From: CAZJFC01 sp964545245
Lineage (GTDB): Bacteria > Pseudomonadota > Alphaproteobacteria > Rickettsiales > 21-14-0-20-44-7
Assembly (NCBI GenBank): GCA_964545245.1
Contig: CAZJFC010000002.1
Location: 1 to 64,000, forward strand
Length of the DNA: 64,000 nucleotides
Direction of reading: 5' to 3'
This document shows, piece by piece, positions 63,534 through 64,000 of this stretch. The notes under the pieces are model-generated. The model did no database searches and was not told the origin of the DNA. It saw only the letters and a list, made by a program, of their open reading frames with translations. Position 1 is the stretch's first letter. Every line of letters starts with the position of its first letter. Position numbers and translations under genes: made by a program.

Positions 63534-64000
63534 ATGGAATTGGAAACAATATTTGGCGTGGCAACGCCGATTGGCAAATCCGGCGTTGCGGTCATCAGGA
63601 TTTCGGGCAACGCCGTGCCGGAAGTTGCGGCGCTGCTCGGCTTAAAAAACCTGCGCCCGCGCTATGCGGAATATACTAAGCTGCGCTATAAGGGCGAAAT
63701 AATCGATGAGGCTGTCGCGTTATATTTCAAGGCTCCGGCCAGTTTTACGGGTGAGGATGTTCTTGAGCTTCAGGTGCATGGCAGCCGCGCGGTGATAAAA
63801 ACCCTGCTTGAAATCCTTGGTGCAATTCCCGGCGTGCGCATGGCGGAGCCGGGCGAGTTTTCACGCCGTGCGTTTGAAAACGGCAGGATGGATTTAACTG
63901 CGGCGGAAGGCCTGGCGGATTTGATCGATGCCGAAACTTCGGCGCAGGCAAAGCAGGCAATGCGCCAGATGCAGGGCGAACTTGGCCGTATCTATGATTC
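63534..64000 (+). CDS. mnmE: tRNA modification GTPase MnmE (5' part, cut by window end)
   Basis: ATG 63534 reads ELETIFGVATPIGKSGVAVIRISG, then YFKAPASFTGEDVLELQVHGS and MAEPGEFSRRAFENGRMDLTAAEGLADLIDAE, the N-terminal THF-binding domain of MnmE (TrmE). The enzyme, with MnmG, adds the C5 side chain to U34 of certain tRNAs. Only the first 155 codons are inside the window; the GTPase domain lies beyond the end. Confidence 0.95.
   Translation, partial: MELETIFGVATPIGKSGVAVIRISGNAVPEVAALLGLKNLRPRYAEYTKLRYKGEIIDEAVALYFKAPASFTGEDVLELQVHGSRAVIKTLLEILGAIPGVRMAEPGEFSRRAFENGRMDLTAAEGLADLIDAETSAQAKQAMRQMQGELGRIYD

Overview
The window looks like a chromosomal segment of an alphaproteobacterium. The grounds are a CcmC-type haem exporter, an HdaA-like replication regulator, a CarD regulator with a lysine-rich head, an NDUFAF6-type phytoene-synthase relative, a fused RibA, NuoK/NuoM-like antiporter subunits, a lone Flp pilin, and gene orders such as murC-murB and rpmI-rplT-pheS-pheT. 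The exact lineage cannot be fixed from the sequence alone. By eye, housekeeping stretches are moderately GC-rich; about 14.5-17.5 kb and 25-43 kb are visibly more AT-rich.

0-14.5 kb: housekeeping genes (dsbB, cobA, a divergent haem-copper-oxidase-like protein, hisZ, an NDUFAF6-like gene, an hdaA-like gene, pdxH, comM/yifB, a sensor kinase, ccmC with a diguanylate cyclase, and a coupled D-amino-acid aminotransferase, HAD phosphatase and ribA operon). Almost every gap here is filled by composite repeats: GC-rich palindromes next to arrays of about 7 bp. 14.5-25.2 kb: two tandem GT-C-like membrane proteins, an ExbB/TolQ-like protein, ferredoxin fdxA, an ExoD-like protein, an rrf2-cysTWA sulfate-uptake operon, a histidine-rich exported protein and a small Cys-rich membrane protein.

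25.2-39.5 kb: accessory region. It holds a sugar O-acyltransferase, remnants of an AAA ATPase and a restriction-modification methyltransferase, a chimeric AbiEi-like/Fic protein, tRNA-Leu(CAA) followed by a broken tRNA-Leu half, and then a surface-glycan locus. That locus combines neuB-neuC-neuA (CMP-sialic acid supply) with an acyl carrier protein, an FkbH-like HAD enzyme and a GNAT-like protein. It also has glycosyltransferase-like, pyruvyltransferase-like and hydrolase-like genes on the other strand. 39.6-43 kb: a compact mnhC-mnhD-mnhD operon ending in a 47-residue membrane protein.

43-64 kb: Flp pilin, carD, the rpmI-rplT-pheS-X-pheT operon (X is an unknown protein between the two PheRS subunits), hisS, prfA, an unknown gene, ubiD, an unknown three-gene set with a TPR protein, ilvB, an unknown helical protein, murB-murC, a MntA-HepT toxin-antitoxin pair with a secreted Cys protein, a TPR-methyltransferase, and the start of mnmE.

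Most interesting points: (1) the dispersed palindromic repeats are inserted in frame inside pheS and murB, and the heptamer repeats encode the C-termini and stop codons of dsbB, cobA and hisZ; (2) the ACP/FkbH/GNAT + neuBCA combination suggests a sialic-acid-type sugar carrying an unusual acyl group; (3) conserved-looking small genes of unknown function lie inside core operons (between pheS and pheT, and at the end of the mnh operon).
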